From: Ostrinia nubilalis
Lineage: Eukaryota; Arthropoda; Insecta; Lepidoptera; Crambidae
Direction: 5' to 3'
Length of the DNA stretch: 64,000 bases
Assembly: GCF_963855985.1 (NCBI RefSeq)
Contig: NC_087106.1
Span: 14,276,012-14,340,011 of the forward strand
Position numbers and translations under genes: made by a program. The stretch's first letter is position 1. Each line of letters opens with the position of its first letter. The notes beneath the pieces are model-generated. The model worked only from the letters and a program-made list of their open reading frames with translations. It searched no databases and was not told the origin of the DNA. Shown here piece by piece: positions 1 through 9,738 of the stretch.

Positions 1-1818
1 GTAGCAGTAGAATTCTGTTTATATGCAAACAGTTTTATTTTAGTAAACTTTTTATTTATTTAACAATTAACTTTGGTCAGTTTAAAGTTTGAGACAAAAA
101 TAGGTTCCTTACTGGTCTTATTTCTACACTTTCCAATCCAATTAGAATCATTTACTACACTGTTATTACTTTCCCCATTATCGACCCACATCTATGTCGT
201 CCTTGACATTGGCTCGCTGATGTATGCGGGACGCGCGCGACATAAAAACATGCCCTCGAAGTTTGTGACACATGTCTCTTGGGCATCTCCATATGTAACG
301 GGACATTTCTTATTACGTACGCGTGAGTATCAATGAGCTCGCGTGGTAATTTTGTATCGTGTGAGTTACATCCTTGGTGGTAATTTTCATGAGACATCAC
401 ACGGTCCAATCTGCGATATATCCTAACTCCGGAAGTCATGTTCAGTTCTCAGTGAAATTTAAAATTACTCTAAAGCAGTTGATTATTATTCGTATCAGGA
501 AATTCATTGTTCTAGTTCTTAGTAACTACCTAGTAACTACCTAGTAACTCTTAAAGACGTCGCTTTCTGAATACGTATTGTCTCCTCGAATCTAGTAATG
601 CATATTGATACCTAGTAGTAGTGCTAGTTAGTATACGAATTACGAGTTTACAGTTCATGACGACAAGCCCTTTTGCTTTACTGTGCTACTCCTACGTGTT
701 GTATCGTTACGGGGCACGCGTCGGTGTTTTCACAACACTCGATTTGTAAAGTGTAACGATCTTGCGCTACTTTGTCGATGATATCGGAATTCGTTTGTTG
801 ACACGTTTTGTGTGTCATTGTTTATTGTTGATAACGGTTACTTAACTGTCGCTTTTACTGCGCTAATTTGTCTATCTAAAATACCAGATCTATTAATTTT
901 GAAGAGGATAAATAACACCTACGCTATGCCCGTTTGTCGTATTACTAGAGAAGCTACATATTATTATTATTTATTATTGACATGATTCTTTCAAAACACA
1001 TCGTTTAGTATTCATTGTTGTATAACAGCTGTGATTGGAAATGTGTATTGGTAAGTGAGTAAAGACATTACTAGTCAATCAGCCAGTGATTACGAACACA
1101 TTCCGCCGCGATTATGAGCCCGCCACAATGGCAACAGTAACATAATTATCATTCACACTCGACTGACGGGTGATTGACGCGAGCTCGCCTGTCTCGAGGG
1201 GTCTACTGAGCTAAATGTTTTCGTTATTGCCTTCTCTGTCACTTACTTTGGGATGTAGCTTGAGTGAAGGAGACGGAATGTATATGTAGGTATTGTTTTC
1301 GGGAATAGACAAGCAGTTTATTAATATTTCACTTATTGCATAGGACTGAGGATGAGTCATATTGCTTTTAAATGGAATGGTCTTATCTAGATATTCTGGT
1401 TCAAGAAACTTTGACTGATAAATTGTTTCCTATGTTTATTTTATGCTAATGTTAGAAAATGTAGTGTTTACTTATCTTTAAAACACTATGTTTTGCTTAA
1501 AATGGTCTTAAAATACTTTAATTGTTTTTTATTATTTTTACTGTAGTCCTGAGTCATTTAGATTACTTACCTACTTGTGTAAAGTTATAAGTTTGTTATT
1601 ATTGAATTACCATCCTATACAAACAATCGTAAAAGTTGTCTCGCAAAAAACACTATTTTGATGATCTGTCCAAAGATAAATTTTAGAATAAAATTCGTGT
1701 AGCTAGAACTACACTAGTACTATACTAGTACCAAATCCTAAATAAATGAATTATAAAGAACCATTGTATAAAAAAATCAGAAAATAGTAAAAAAAACATT
1801 GTTCCTCCCATCTTCCAG
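1..1818. other. Intron of the septin gene (partial), no gene seen
   Basis: AT-rich non-coding sequence ending in the splice acceptor at 1816-1818. It should be part of the septin intron, because the first septin exon in the window starts in mid-codon. A short direct repeat (AGTAACTACCT, just over two units) lies at 521-549. The open frames near 73-439 have no conserved features and look like chance. Confidence 0.6.
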
Positions 1819-1937
1819 GTCACGGTCTGAAATCCATCGACTTGGTGTGCATGAAGAAACTAGACACCAAAGTGAACATTATCCCCATCATCGCCAAAGC
1901 CGACACCATCTCCAAGACGGAACTGCAGAAGTTCAAG
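1819..1937 (+). CDS. Sep2: Septin exon a (G4 region of the GTPase domain)
   Basis: Acceptor TTCCAG ends at 1818 and donor GTAAGG starts at 1938. The first two bases complete a Gly codon, followed by 39 codons ([14 protein letters not shown] and onward) that include the G4 guanine-specificity motif AKAD. It ends on a codon boundary. Confidence 0.92.
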
Positions 1938-4900
1938 GTAAGGCATCTTATGTACTTGAAATAGAAGCTAATTTGCAACAAAAATGTATAGTGTGATGTG
2001 CTGTCGATTATAAAATAATAATTAGTTAAATAATGAGCCTTAAATACTGGTAGTAAAGTTAAATATTCGTCACATTATCACAGCCGACTGCTTCATCACG
2101 ATATGTCTCTTGATGAGTCGAGCATTCAATTGACCTAGTTTGCATACTACGCTGGTCACTAGTTGGCCTAGAATAATGTGTATTTCTATGTTAATTGGTT
2201 GCATGTTACTAGCAAGGTTCATTTGTACTTTAATGGCATCAGTTTAAGTAACGTAAATATCATACATTTTTAGTTGTACTATAGCACTGTTTTAGCTAAT
2301 AGAAATTTCGTTACTTTTAGTAGATTTAGATGAGGTGAAAAAAGTCAGAAAATTGATTATGATTTAAGATTCTTTTGGACTTCTGGTTAAGGTTTGAAGA
2401 TGCTGTGGAAAATGGCTGTGAAATGTATTTGAACACTTATTCCCTAGAAGTATGTAATAGGCAAGCTATACATTGTAGCATTATCTTATGAGCGCGTGGA
2501 GCCCCCGTTTTACCCCTTCAGAAAAATCCGTTCTTAGCGGATGTCTGCATCCTAAGGAACGTATCTGCCCAAGTTTGTAGGTGTTATAATTTCTGAGATT
2601 TCTTTGTAACGATTTCTAGTATCACCCCTAACAACTTTGTACCTTTGATAACTACGATATAATAATCATTTAGGTAAAGCATCATCTATCGTTGCAGAAA
2701 ATAGAAATGTTTAGCGGAAACATTTGTCCAGCCTTTTGCGTTTTAAAGAAATGTCGACTTAGGCCCAGAACACACGGTGAATGTGTGGTCTCTCTACGGA
2801 CGCTATGGCAGAAACTTAGATGCAACTCAAAAGTAACTAGAAGTTGCAGTTCACCGTGTGTTCTGTCCCTTAAAGATCATGTTTCCTTCCAGTCGAAGAT
2901 AATGCAAGAGCTGCAAGCGAACGGCGTGGAGATCTATTCGTTCCCGACGGACGACGAGTCGGTGTCGGAGGTCAACGGCGGTATGAACGCGCACATCCCC
3001 TTCGCCGTCGTCGGCTCCACCGACTTCGTCAAGTGCGGCAACAAGACCGTGCGCGCGAGGCAGTACCCCTGGGGCACCGTGCAAGGTAACGTCTTCTTCT
3101 TTGGTTTATGGCGATGAACTGGCGTTTTTTCGCCACTGAGGGCACACTATTCAAGGTAACGTCAATAGCACTGTGGCACTATAGGGTATTTGACACCACC
3201 AATCAATTAACGTACTTTTTGAAACTGTAAAACGAGACTCCCATAGATTGTGTATGGCAATACAAGCCTGTGACGTCACTATTTTGTCAACTCGAACAAC
3301 TTTTATCAATGCAACCAAAAATCTTAATTTACAGATTTAATTTAAAATTAAATAAGTTTTAAAGACTAGTATGAAGTTTGTTTAGTTTTTAAAAAAGCTG
3401 TAATTTCGAATGATTGGGGAATGGTGTCAAATAGTCTATTCCCACCTCTCGTTCCCACCGCTGCAACTCCTGTGTAGCCAGAGTCTACAGATTGAGCGCC
3501 AATAAAAACCCAACCAGTGAAGGCCAAGTTTGTCCCGGGGAAAGATAAACTGTCATTAGATCCGCATGTTATGCGAGGATATACATTGCACTTAGTAGTC
3601 GTTAAGAGACCCGCTTACAGTAGCGTCTTTCTAGTGTTGTCTTGCCAGCGCCCACGTAATGTTAACGCGACGCTGTCTTCAGTGTCGCCGCGAGGCCTAC
3701 GCAACGTTTGTTCGGGCAAGTAACGGAATCCTCTCATTCCGTTGTTGCGTTCCTTTTCGGCAGCCACTCAGTATTGGCGTCACGGTGACGCTGAGCTAGC
3801 GCCACGTTGATGAGCTGCGCAGGTAACAACTTCATACGACTACTACGGTGAGAAGAAAACTTCAGTAACAAATGTTTATGTTCAAATTCCAGTGGAGAAC
3901 GAGTCCCACTGCGACTTCGTGAAACTTCGCGAGATGCTGATCCGCACCAACATGGAGGACATGCGCGAGAAGACGCACGCGCGACACTACGAGCTCTACC
4001 GCCGCCGCCGCCTGCAGCAGATGGGCTTCAGCGACGTCGACGCCGACAACAAGCCGGTCAGTAGAGACACGCACCGCCGACAACAAGCCGGTCAGTACAG
4101 ACACGCACCGCCGACAACAAGCCGGTCAGTAGAGACACGCACCGCCGACAACAAGCCGGTCAGTACAGACACGCACCGCCGACAACAAGCCGGTCAGTAG
4201 AGACACGCACCGCCGACAACAAGCCGGTCAGTAGAGACACGCACGCGCGACACTACGAGCTCTACCGCCGCCGCCGCCTGCAGCAGATGGGCTTCAGCGA
4301 CGTCGACGCCGACAACAAGCCGGTCAGTAGAGACACGCACCGCCGACAACAAGCCGGTCAGTACAGACACGCACCGCCGACAACAAGCCGGTCAGTAGAG
4401 ACACGCACCGCCGACAACAAGCCGGTCAGTACAGACACGCACCGCCGACAACAAGCCGGTCAGTAGAGACACGCACCGCCGACAACAAGCCGGTCAGTAG
4501 AGACACGCACGCGCGACACTACGAGCTCTACCGCCGCCGCCGCCTGCAGCAGATGGGCTTCAGCGACGTCGACGCCGACAACAAGCCGGTCAGTAGAGAC
4601 ACGCACCGCCGACAACAAGCCGGTCAGTAGAGACACGCACGCGCGACACTACGAGCTCTACCGCCGCCGCCGCCTGCAGCAGATGGGCTTCAGCGACGTC
4701 GACGCCGACAACAAGCCGGTCAGTCACAGTAGACTGACCATCGCTCGCTGATGATTCAATCAGGGGATGCTAAAGTCCGGTCGCGCGTTAAAAATATATG
4801 AAAATTTTAGTTCTTGAAAGTTTCCCGCTAGGGGCGCTGTACAATCCGTTATACATTTAATGTAATTTTTTTACGCGCTCACTAATGAGGCCGTTTTGAT

Positions 4901-7900
4901 GTAAACTCACACTAAGCCCTCAGATAGAATTTCATCCAACGACCCATCCTTATCGCGCGCATGTAACTATATTGCTGTCGCGACTGTGCGACGGGCGGCC
5001 GCAGTGAGTGTGCGAGTGCGACAGCAATATAATTACAGGCGAGCGATAAGGAGTAGCTTGTAGCAGGCCTGGCTCACTCCGCGCGGTACATCCGATAATT
5101 ACCTACAGCGAAGCGCCCCGCCGGCGGGTATTATATCAGTCGAGTGTCACGCGCGCGCCCGTCAGCAGGACGCTGGCGTGCGTTGTAGTATGATTATAAT
5201 TCTATGATCGAAGTATTATTTAAAAATGGACATAAAGAGAAAGAAATATTGTGCGGCGTTCGGGTGTTTAAATTCGAAAAGTAATCTACCGGATTTATCT
5301 ATTTTTTTCGCTTCCCAAAGATGCTGAAAGGTATGTTGGCCATGTAGGTAATCAATAATTCTTAGGATAGTATAGGAACCTAACCTACTATGACTACTGC
5401 TCAGAATGCGTTCGTTCGTTTCAGCCAAATGACGTCCACTGCTGGACAAAGGCCTCTCCCAAGGTTTACCATAATGAATGCATACTTACCTACATACGTA
5501 GGTCATTACAAATAAGTAGATTAATTATTTTTTCACTAGACAGCAACCCTAATAGCGTAAGAAGAGTTCAGAGGCACGCGATAGAAAGAGACAAAACTTG
5601 TAGGTGAATAAAATTGTAGGTACGTAGTGCTGTGCGAGCTGAATTCCACTGTATCGCGTCGTAGCAAGACTCGCATTTATTTAAATCGTCTTGCAGAGTA
5701 ATCCTTCTGTACCTGTACTATTACTTATTCTGTGCTTGGGGTCATTGGACGAAATTCTATGTGCTCGGTAACCGGACTTTACTCACGATTACAAGCTGAT
5801 ACGCTCCTCACGAAGTTGCCGATTATCTCACGCTGCACACCATCATAAGGCGATTCGTCGATACGCTTCTTACGACAGCAGCATTAGATCGCCGATTAGT
5901 GCTCTATACGCCACGGCGATAAGTCAATCAGTGCACTCTACATAAATCCCGTTCAGCCTCATTTTGTTATTTTTTACGAATTTGTTAGAATGTAACCGCC
6001 TCTGTGGTCTAGTGGTAAGACCTCCTGCTTTAGACGCAGAGGTCCCGGGTTCAATTCCCAGTGGGGCCAGATTTTTCTGTTCGGTTTGGTAGGTGGTAGG
6101 GCTTGTTCCAAGTCCGCCTGGCTAGCTACCACCATCTTACCTAAGTCTGTCGCCATAACAACAATGTTAACAGCATTGTTGTGTTCCGGCAGTTAGAGGT
6201 AAGATAGCCAGTGCCTCCGTGGTTGAGGATTCCGGGTGAAGCTCGCTTCCACCTTCGGCCTGATCATCATTTACCATCAGGTGAGATACAGGCTAAGAGC
6301 TTCCTCGTTGCGGATAAAACAAAATGTATAAAAGGAAATACACTCGATAGCAAATAAATCGCACCACCCGCGATGCGAACTTTAAAGATTTTCTTTTGAC
6401 ACAATAATGGTGCCCCAACAATATTGGTGTTATTTGAAAGCCCAATAAATATCCTTAAAGAAAAACACATTTAATTTCTTAATAAATGATTAACATATAC
6501 CATAAATGTGACTTGAAAAAAGACCTCACTTTGGGTCACCTCTGGGATCAATTAGACCAAATTTTATGGTTATAAAACCAAATAATGATCACACGTGTCC
6601 TCTTTAACAGATGGATAGCGATTAATCCCAACTTAACAGTTTTATAGCCATAAAAGTTGGCTCAAGTGTAACTATCTATTTTTTGAAGAAGTGACTCTGG
6701 ATCCTTCTAAAGAAACATTTTTGGGGTAAAAACCTTTCCTATAATGAAATGAAGTTTAGAATTAGGCTTTTGAATGGTACCAATATTGGTGTGAAGTGGG
6801 GATGCATACGTTTGAAAGTGCTTGTCGCGGGTGGTGCGATTTATTTGCAGTCGAGTGTATTTGAAAATGTAATGTTGTCCCCCGCAGGTGTCGTTCCAGC
6901 AGACGTTCGAGCAGAAGCGCGTGGCGCACCTGGCCGAGCTGCAGCAGAAGGAGGACGAGATGCGCCAGATGTTCGTGCAGCGCGTCAAGGAGAAGGAGGC
7001 CGAGCTCAAGGACGCCGAGAAGGAGGTACGACACTGCATAAAGGCCTATTCAAACCTGAGCGATATTCGCTGCCGCTGTGGGTAGAGGCACAGAATAATA
7101 ATAAGTACTACCACAGAATAATAATAAGTACTACGTACAGAAGTTTTACTTCGCGAAGGTATTTAAAAAAATGTATGCTCAATGTCATTAACAATATGGT
7201 GTAATTTAGCCTGTCTCAAGAGTCAAGCACCATTTTGTTGACAAACGTCAGTGATCGGCACTGCGCCGAAGCTATAGGGCTGACTTCGGTAAAATGATGT
7301 GACGTGAGGTGCCAAACTGCGTAAATGGCGGAGGAAATACATGATTTAGCATGAATTATCATGAATAATATTAACTACTTATTTACCTCTCAGTGTCTTG
7401 AGGCAATTTAAACAAGTACATTCTGTGTATTTAGGCAGTTAAATACTGCACAGTATTTAGTACACCATTTTCTTTTTTTTCTTCCATCATACACAAAAAT
7501 ACGCATGCGTGAGTCAATGTTCGCTCGTATGTGAGGCCTTGTCGAATAGTATCCTGTAGGTGGGCCATCGTGCGTGTTTTGTTTTCGATGTAAACTCGCG
7601 GAGATGAACAGGCCTGGTAGAGGTACATACCGCGCGGGTTTCGCTCAGGTATTCAGTATCAAGTACCGCGGCAATACCGCTTAGGTCTGAACAGTATTAT
7701 TACTGCATACCCACTGGGTTTTCTCTGCCGCAGACGGTAGCGAATACCGTTTAGGTCTGAATAGGCCTTTACATTGGTTGTAATCGATTATTATGTCTGT
7801 GGGATTTGAGGATCGACCACAATAAGGAAACTATAGATGAGCTACACTGAATTGTTCCACCAAACACATTGACAGGGGGGCGCCACCATCGTTCACATTT

Positions 7901-9738
7901 GACTTTTGACTATGAGTTTGTTGAACTATAGTTTCCAACGTGGCAAAAATCGGAACCAGCAATCCGACAGGGGGGCGCCACCATCGTTCACATTTGACTT
8001 TTGACTATGAGTTTGTTGAACTATAGTTTCTAACGTGGCAAAAATCGGAACCAGCGATCCGGTATGACGGTGGCGCCCCCCTGTCGATATTACGGGTGGG
8101 ATAATTCGTTGTAGTTCATCTATAAGATGGAATCGCTTCCTTCCGAGCTTTTCTATATATTTTATGCTAGTCTGGGCAGAGAACTGTCACAGCGATGCAG
8201 GTTGCGTGTCATTGTAATGTATGTGTCAGCGCCATCTGTTGGTAAAGACTACCACTACTCTGTAGTATCGCGGATAGATGTCGCCACATGTCTATTATAA
8301 GCAACCTAAAAATCGATAACACTCGAAGTTATCGATATTCGTTTTACGAAAATAATGTCGATTGTAATCGATTCAATTATATCGATAGGATTTAATACTT
8401 AAAATCGCCATCTATGGTATATTGTGTGAACTGGCTTGTCCCGTTTTAAAGTATTTCGAAAGAACCATAGATGGCGCTTTACTGACAGTTGCTTACGCAA
8501 TATCTAAGTAGATGGCGCTAAATAGTATACTTATTTGGTTCACAACAATAACTTATTCCACACCTTCCCAGCCCGTCTTGCACAATCCTCTTGTTTTCCT
8601 CTAGAATCTAAATTGGAGGATAGTGCGTGACTAATCTTAATGTTTCTGTCATGTCAGCAGCTCCCTAGTGTTATAATTAGAGATGAAACGGATATCCGGC
8701 CTAAATTTACTATCCGGCCGGATACCGGATAGTAACTCACTATCCGGCCGGATACCGGATATTAAAAATCTACGACAATTTCCTATAATAAAATGAAATA
8801 CATTAATTTTTGAGATAAATGTCAATAAAAAGGCTTATAATAATGACGGCTTTTATTTAAAGTCCAAAAAGTTACAAAAAAAGCCATATTAAGGCCTTTC
8901 AAAAAACTAATTTCTTTTTCTGGGCTATTCACTCTAATGACAAATACTAAATAAATAAATATCTGTTAATGTCGAAATACGTTTATAGCCAATTAAAATG
9001 GGCGATCTTTTTTTTTACTGATGGTCTGATGCCATGATGCAGTTCAGTCAGATTACGCAGCGAGTAATTTTATTTTCCCTATTCCTCCACACACTCACGA
9101 TGCCAACCGAAATCGCCCGGATTGATTTGCCCCCTAGAGAAGTGGCAAAATCTGACATTCTATTCGGACGAATTCGATTTTCGAAAAGTCTAGTGTTGTC
9201 TAGTTTACTAGACCCACTGATCGCGTTCAAAGCACCTGTGCGGCGCTAAACTCGTCACGAGATACAACGAGACAATGGGCGAACTATCCGGCCGCCGGAT
9301 ATCCGGCTATCCGGCCTAGCAGCTCGCCGGATATCCGGTATCCGGCCAAACCACTATCCGTTTCATCTCTAGTTATAATGCTAATGGTAGCCTATCCCTT
9401 TCTTTCATGTCCAATCTAGTTCTTTGCCAAAGGTAATTAAATTTATACTATGAAATAATATTGATCGGAGATAGATACAGTACTTTCGGCGTCTATCATA
9501 GGTTTTACTTACACAAACCTGTCAATTTCAAGTAACCTTCAAATACTCACTGTCACTACTCTCTTTCCAGCTGCACGCCAAGTTCGACCGTCTCAAGAAG
9601 GACCACACGGACGAAAAGAAACGCTTGGAGGAGCTGCGCAAGAAGATCGAGGACGACACCATCGAGTTCAACCGCCGCAAGCAGCACGCCGCCACGCACC
9701 ACCACACGCTCACGCTCGGCAAGAGCAAGAAGAAGTAA
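1819..9738 (+). CDS. Sep2: Septin, Sep2/SEPT6 group (C-terminal 259 residues; five exons)
   Basis: Septins are GTP-binding proteins that polymerise into filaments at the cell cortex and cleavage furrow. The exons are 1819-1937, 2893-3085, 3893-4056, 6888-7025 and 9571-9738; every junction is GT-AG and the phases join without a break to a TAA at 9736-9738. Visible family marks are the G4 motif (AKAD) in the first exon, the septin unique element with ARQYPWG at the end of the second, [11 protein letters not shown] in the third, and a long heptad-rich Glu/Lys coiled coil in the last two. The tail ends [12 protein letters not shown], which I recall as the ending of fly Sep2, so I prefer that orthologue over Sep5. 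The P-loop and N-terminus lie before the window. The third exon's donor lies in a minisatellite, and three exon edges have inverted-repeat elements next to them. Confidence 0.93.
2759..2872. mobile_element. Short inverted-repeat element (MITE) next to a septin acceptor
   Basis: Terminal inverted repeats of about 23 bases (GGCCCAGAACACACGGTGAA at the left, its complement at 2850-2872) bound a 114-bp element without coding capacity. It ends 20 bases before the exon at 2893, so most of the distance between branch point and acceptor lies beside or within it. No clear target duplication was found. Confidence 0.7.
2893..3085 (+). CDS. Sep2: Septin exon b (septin unique element begins)
   Basis: Acceptor CTTCCAG ends at 2892 and donor GTAACG starts at 3086. 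It holds 64 codons plus one base. It contains [13 protein letters not shown] and [10 protein letters not shown], both diagnostic of septins. Confidence 0.93.
3184..3437. mobile_element. Putative MITE with GGTATTTGACACCA ends
   Basis: A 16-base sequence at the left (GGGTATTTGACACCAC) is nearly the reverse complement of the right end (ATGGTGTCAAATAGTC). The 254 bases between are AT-rich and without an open frame. Only the ends support it. Confidence 0.45.
3444..3570 (+). repeat. Dispersed repeat, copy 1 of 3 in the window
   Basis: Shares CAACTCCTGTGTAGCCAG, an ACCCAACCAGTGAAGG-like core and TTTGTCCCGGGG with 31233-31350, and the core with 9895-10065. No coding sequence or inverted ends are visible. 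It is an interspersed element of unknown class. Confidence 0.55.
3893..4056 (+). CDS. Sep2: Septin exon c (end of GTPase domain)
   Basis: Acceptor TTCCAG ends at 3892. Two bases complete a Val codon, then 54 codons run through [20 protein letters not shown] to DADNKP. The first usable donor is GTCAGT at 4057. Fourteen further copies of the same donor follow in the tandem array; reading past the first one adds 48 codons and then a TAG at 4198-4200. Confidence 0.9.
4057..4725 (+). repeat. Minisatellite copying the end of septin exon c plus its 5' splice site
   Basis: A 34-bp unit (CCGACAACAAGCCGGTCAGT and flank) built from the last codons of exon c and the start of its intron repeats directly after the exon. 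GTCAGT donors start at 4057, 4091, 4125, 4159, 4193, 4227, 4323, 4357, 4391, 4425, 4459, 4493, 4589, 4623 and 4719. Three longer copies of the last ~84 exon bases lie at 4239-4322, 4505-4588 and 4635-4718. The first two blocks form an exact 266-bp higher-order repeat with the same order of GTCAGTAG and GTCAGTAC variants; the third is shortened by four units (130 bp). The sequence after the last donor differs (GTCAGTCACAG), which suggests that this is the original intron start. Confidence 0.93.
4948..5051. mobile_element. Hairpin element (MITE-like)
   Basis: CCTTATCGC and ACTATATTGCTGTCGC at the left are mirrored by GCGACAGCAATATAAT and GCGATAAGG at the right, with a GC-rich loop. About 104 bp, no coding sequence. 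Confidence 0.6.
5226..5330 (+). pseudogene. Broken first exon of a THAP-domain protein
   Basis: THAP domains are C2CH zinc fingers that bind DNA and are found in P-element transposases and in host genes derived from them. ATG at 5226 opens a frame with [15 protein letters not shown], giving the Cys-x4-Cys pair at residues 9 and 14. The expected FFRFPKDAER is present only across frames: a T-run near 5310 and a missing base near 5316 put it out of register and create a stop. A good donor (GTATGT) follows at 5331, so this was once an exon. No downstream His or W motif was found. It is a relic or possibly carries sequencing errors; it lies in the septin intron on the same strand. Confidence 0.5.
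5421..5462 (-). mobile_element. RTE-like retrotransposon 3' fragment, copy 1 of 5
   Basis: Complement of the conserved 3' coding end of the family seen best at 59612-59765 (GACGTCCACTGCTGGACAAA on the + strand here). Very short and diverged. Confidence 0.5.
5998..6310 (+). mobile_element. tRNA-derived SINE
   Basis: The head has an RNA polymerase III A box (TGGTCTAGTGG, 6005-6015) and B box (GGTTCAATTCC, 6048-6058) at tRNA spacing. The acceptor stem no longer pairs well, so it is not a working tRNA gene. The body (TAGGTGGTAGGGCTTGTTCC, then GTTGTGTTCCGG, then TTACCATCAGGTGAGA) resembles the Metulj-type SINEs I know from butterflies and moths. It sits in the septin intron in the sense orientation. 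Confidence 0.75.
6335..6862. mobile_element. Foldback/MITE element with ~140-bp inverted ends, upstream of septin exon d
   Basis: The left ~140 bases (AAATACACTCGATAGCAAAT and onward) and the right ~140 bases are imperfect reverse complements, with shared blocks around GCGGGTGGTGCGATTTATTT and CCAATATTGGT. No transposase frame is present. The right end is 25 bases from the exon at 6888, so the branch point for that exon probably lies inside or at the edge of the element. Confidence 0.75.
6888..7025 (+). CDS. Sep2: Septin exon d (coiled coil)
   Basis: Acceptor CCCGCAG ends at 6887 and donor GTACGA starts at 7026. It holds 46 complete codons, [11 protein letters not shown] through [13 protein letters not shown], the start of the C-terminal coiled coil. 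Inverted-repeat elements lie 25 bases before and 13 bases after it. Confidence 0.93.
7039..7771. mobile_element. Inverted-repeat element starting 13 bases after a septin exon
   Basis: Left end TAAAGGCCTATTCAAACCT (7039 on) and right end AGGTCTGAATAGGCCTTTA (to 7771) are reverse complements with few mismatches, and the similarity continues for about 45 bases. The 733 bp inside have no long frame. A stretch near 7160-7290 resembles 18925-19110, a second, partial member. Confidence 0.7.
7833..8125. mobile_element. MITE with an internal 95-bp tandem duplication
   Basis: Outer ends (CTATAGATGAGCTACA against TAGTTCATCTATAAG) and inner ends (GACAGGGGGGCGCCACC at 7871, GGTGGCGCCCCCCTGTC to 8085) are inverted. 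Inside, 7871-7965 and 7966-8060 are direct copies differing at a few bases. A diverged relative is at 16199-16290. Confidence 0.75.
8401..8480. repeat. Inverted repeat with ATCGCCATCTATGG arms
   Basis: AAAATCGCCATCTATGG at 8401 is mirrored by CCATAGATGGCGCTTT at 8465-8480. Related GCGCCATCTA words occur at 8230 and 8510. Probably a very short MITE or nested remnants. Confidence 0.45.
8678..9371. mobile_element. Non-autonomous hAT-like element
   Basis: An 8-bp direct repeat GTTATAAT flanks the element exactly (8670-8677 and 9372-9379), as expected for hAT transposons. The ends are inverted (TAGAGATGAAACGGATA at the left, TATCCGTTTCATCTCTA at the right). Both subterminal zones are filled with CCGGAT/ATCCGG words, the likely transposase-binding repeats. 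The 694 bp contain no transposase; the 71-codon frame at 9034-9249 shows no known feature. Confidence 0.88.
9571..9738 (+). CDS. Sep2: Septin exon e, last exon
   Basis: Acceptor TTTCCAG ends at 9570. It holds 55 codons and TAA. The coiled coil continues ([15 protein letters not shown]-like heptads) and ends [12 protein letters not shown]. Confidence 0.93.
   Translation: MHAKFDRLKKDHTDEKKRLEELRKKIEDDTIEFNRRKQHAATHHHTLTLGKSKKK

Larger units (their letters stand above)
4912..5766. mobile_element. Possible THAP-type transposon remnant bounded by an inverted repeat
   Basis: The stretch around 4914-4946 (CAGATAGAATTTCATCCAAC) is a diverged reverse complement of 5738-5766. Between them lie a hairpin and a broken THAP exon. 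THAP domains occur at the N-terminus of P-element transposases, so a decayed transposon of that kind would fit, but no transposase body is visible and the bounds are approximate. Confidence 0.3.

Noticed and set aside
5998..6069. tRNA gene
   Set aside because: Pol III boxes are good but the acceptor stem does not pair and a SINE body follows.
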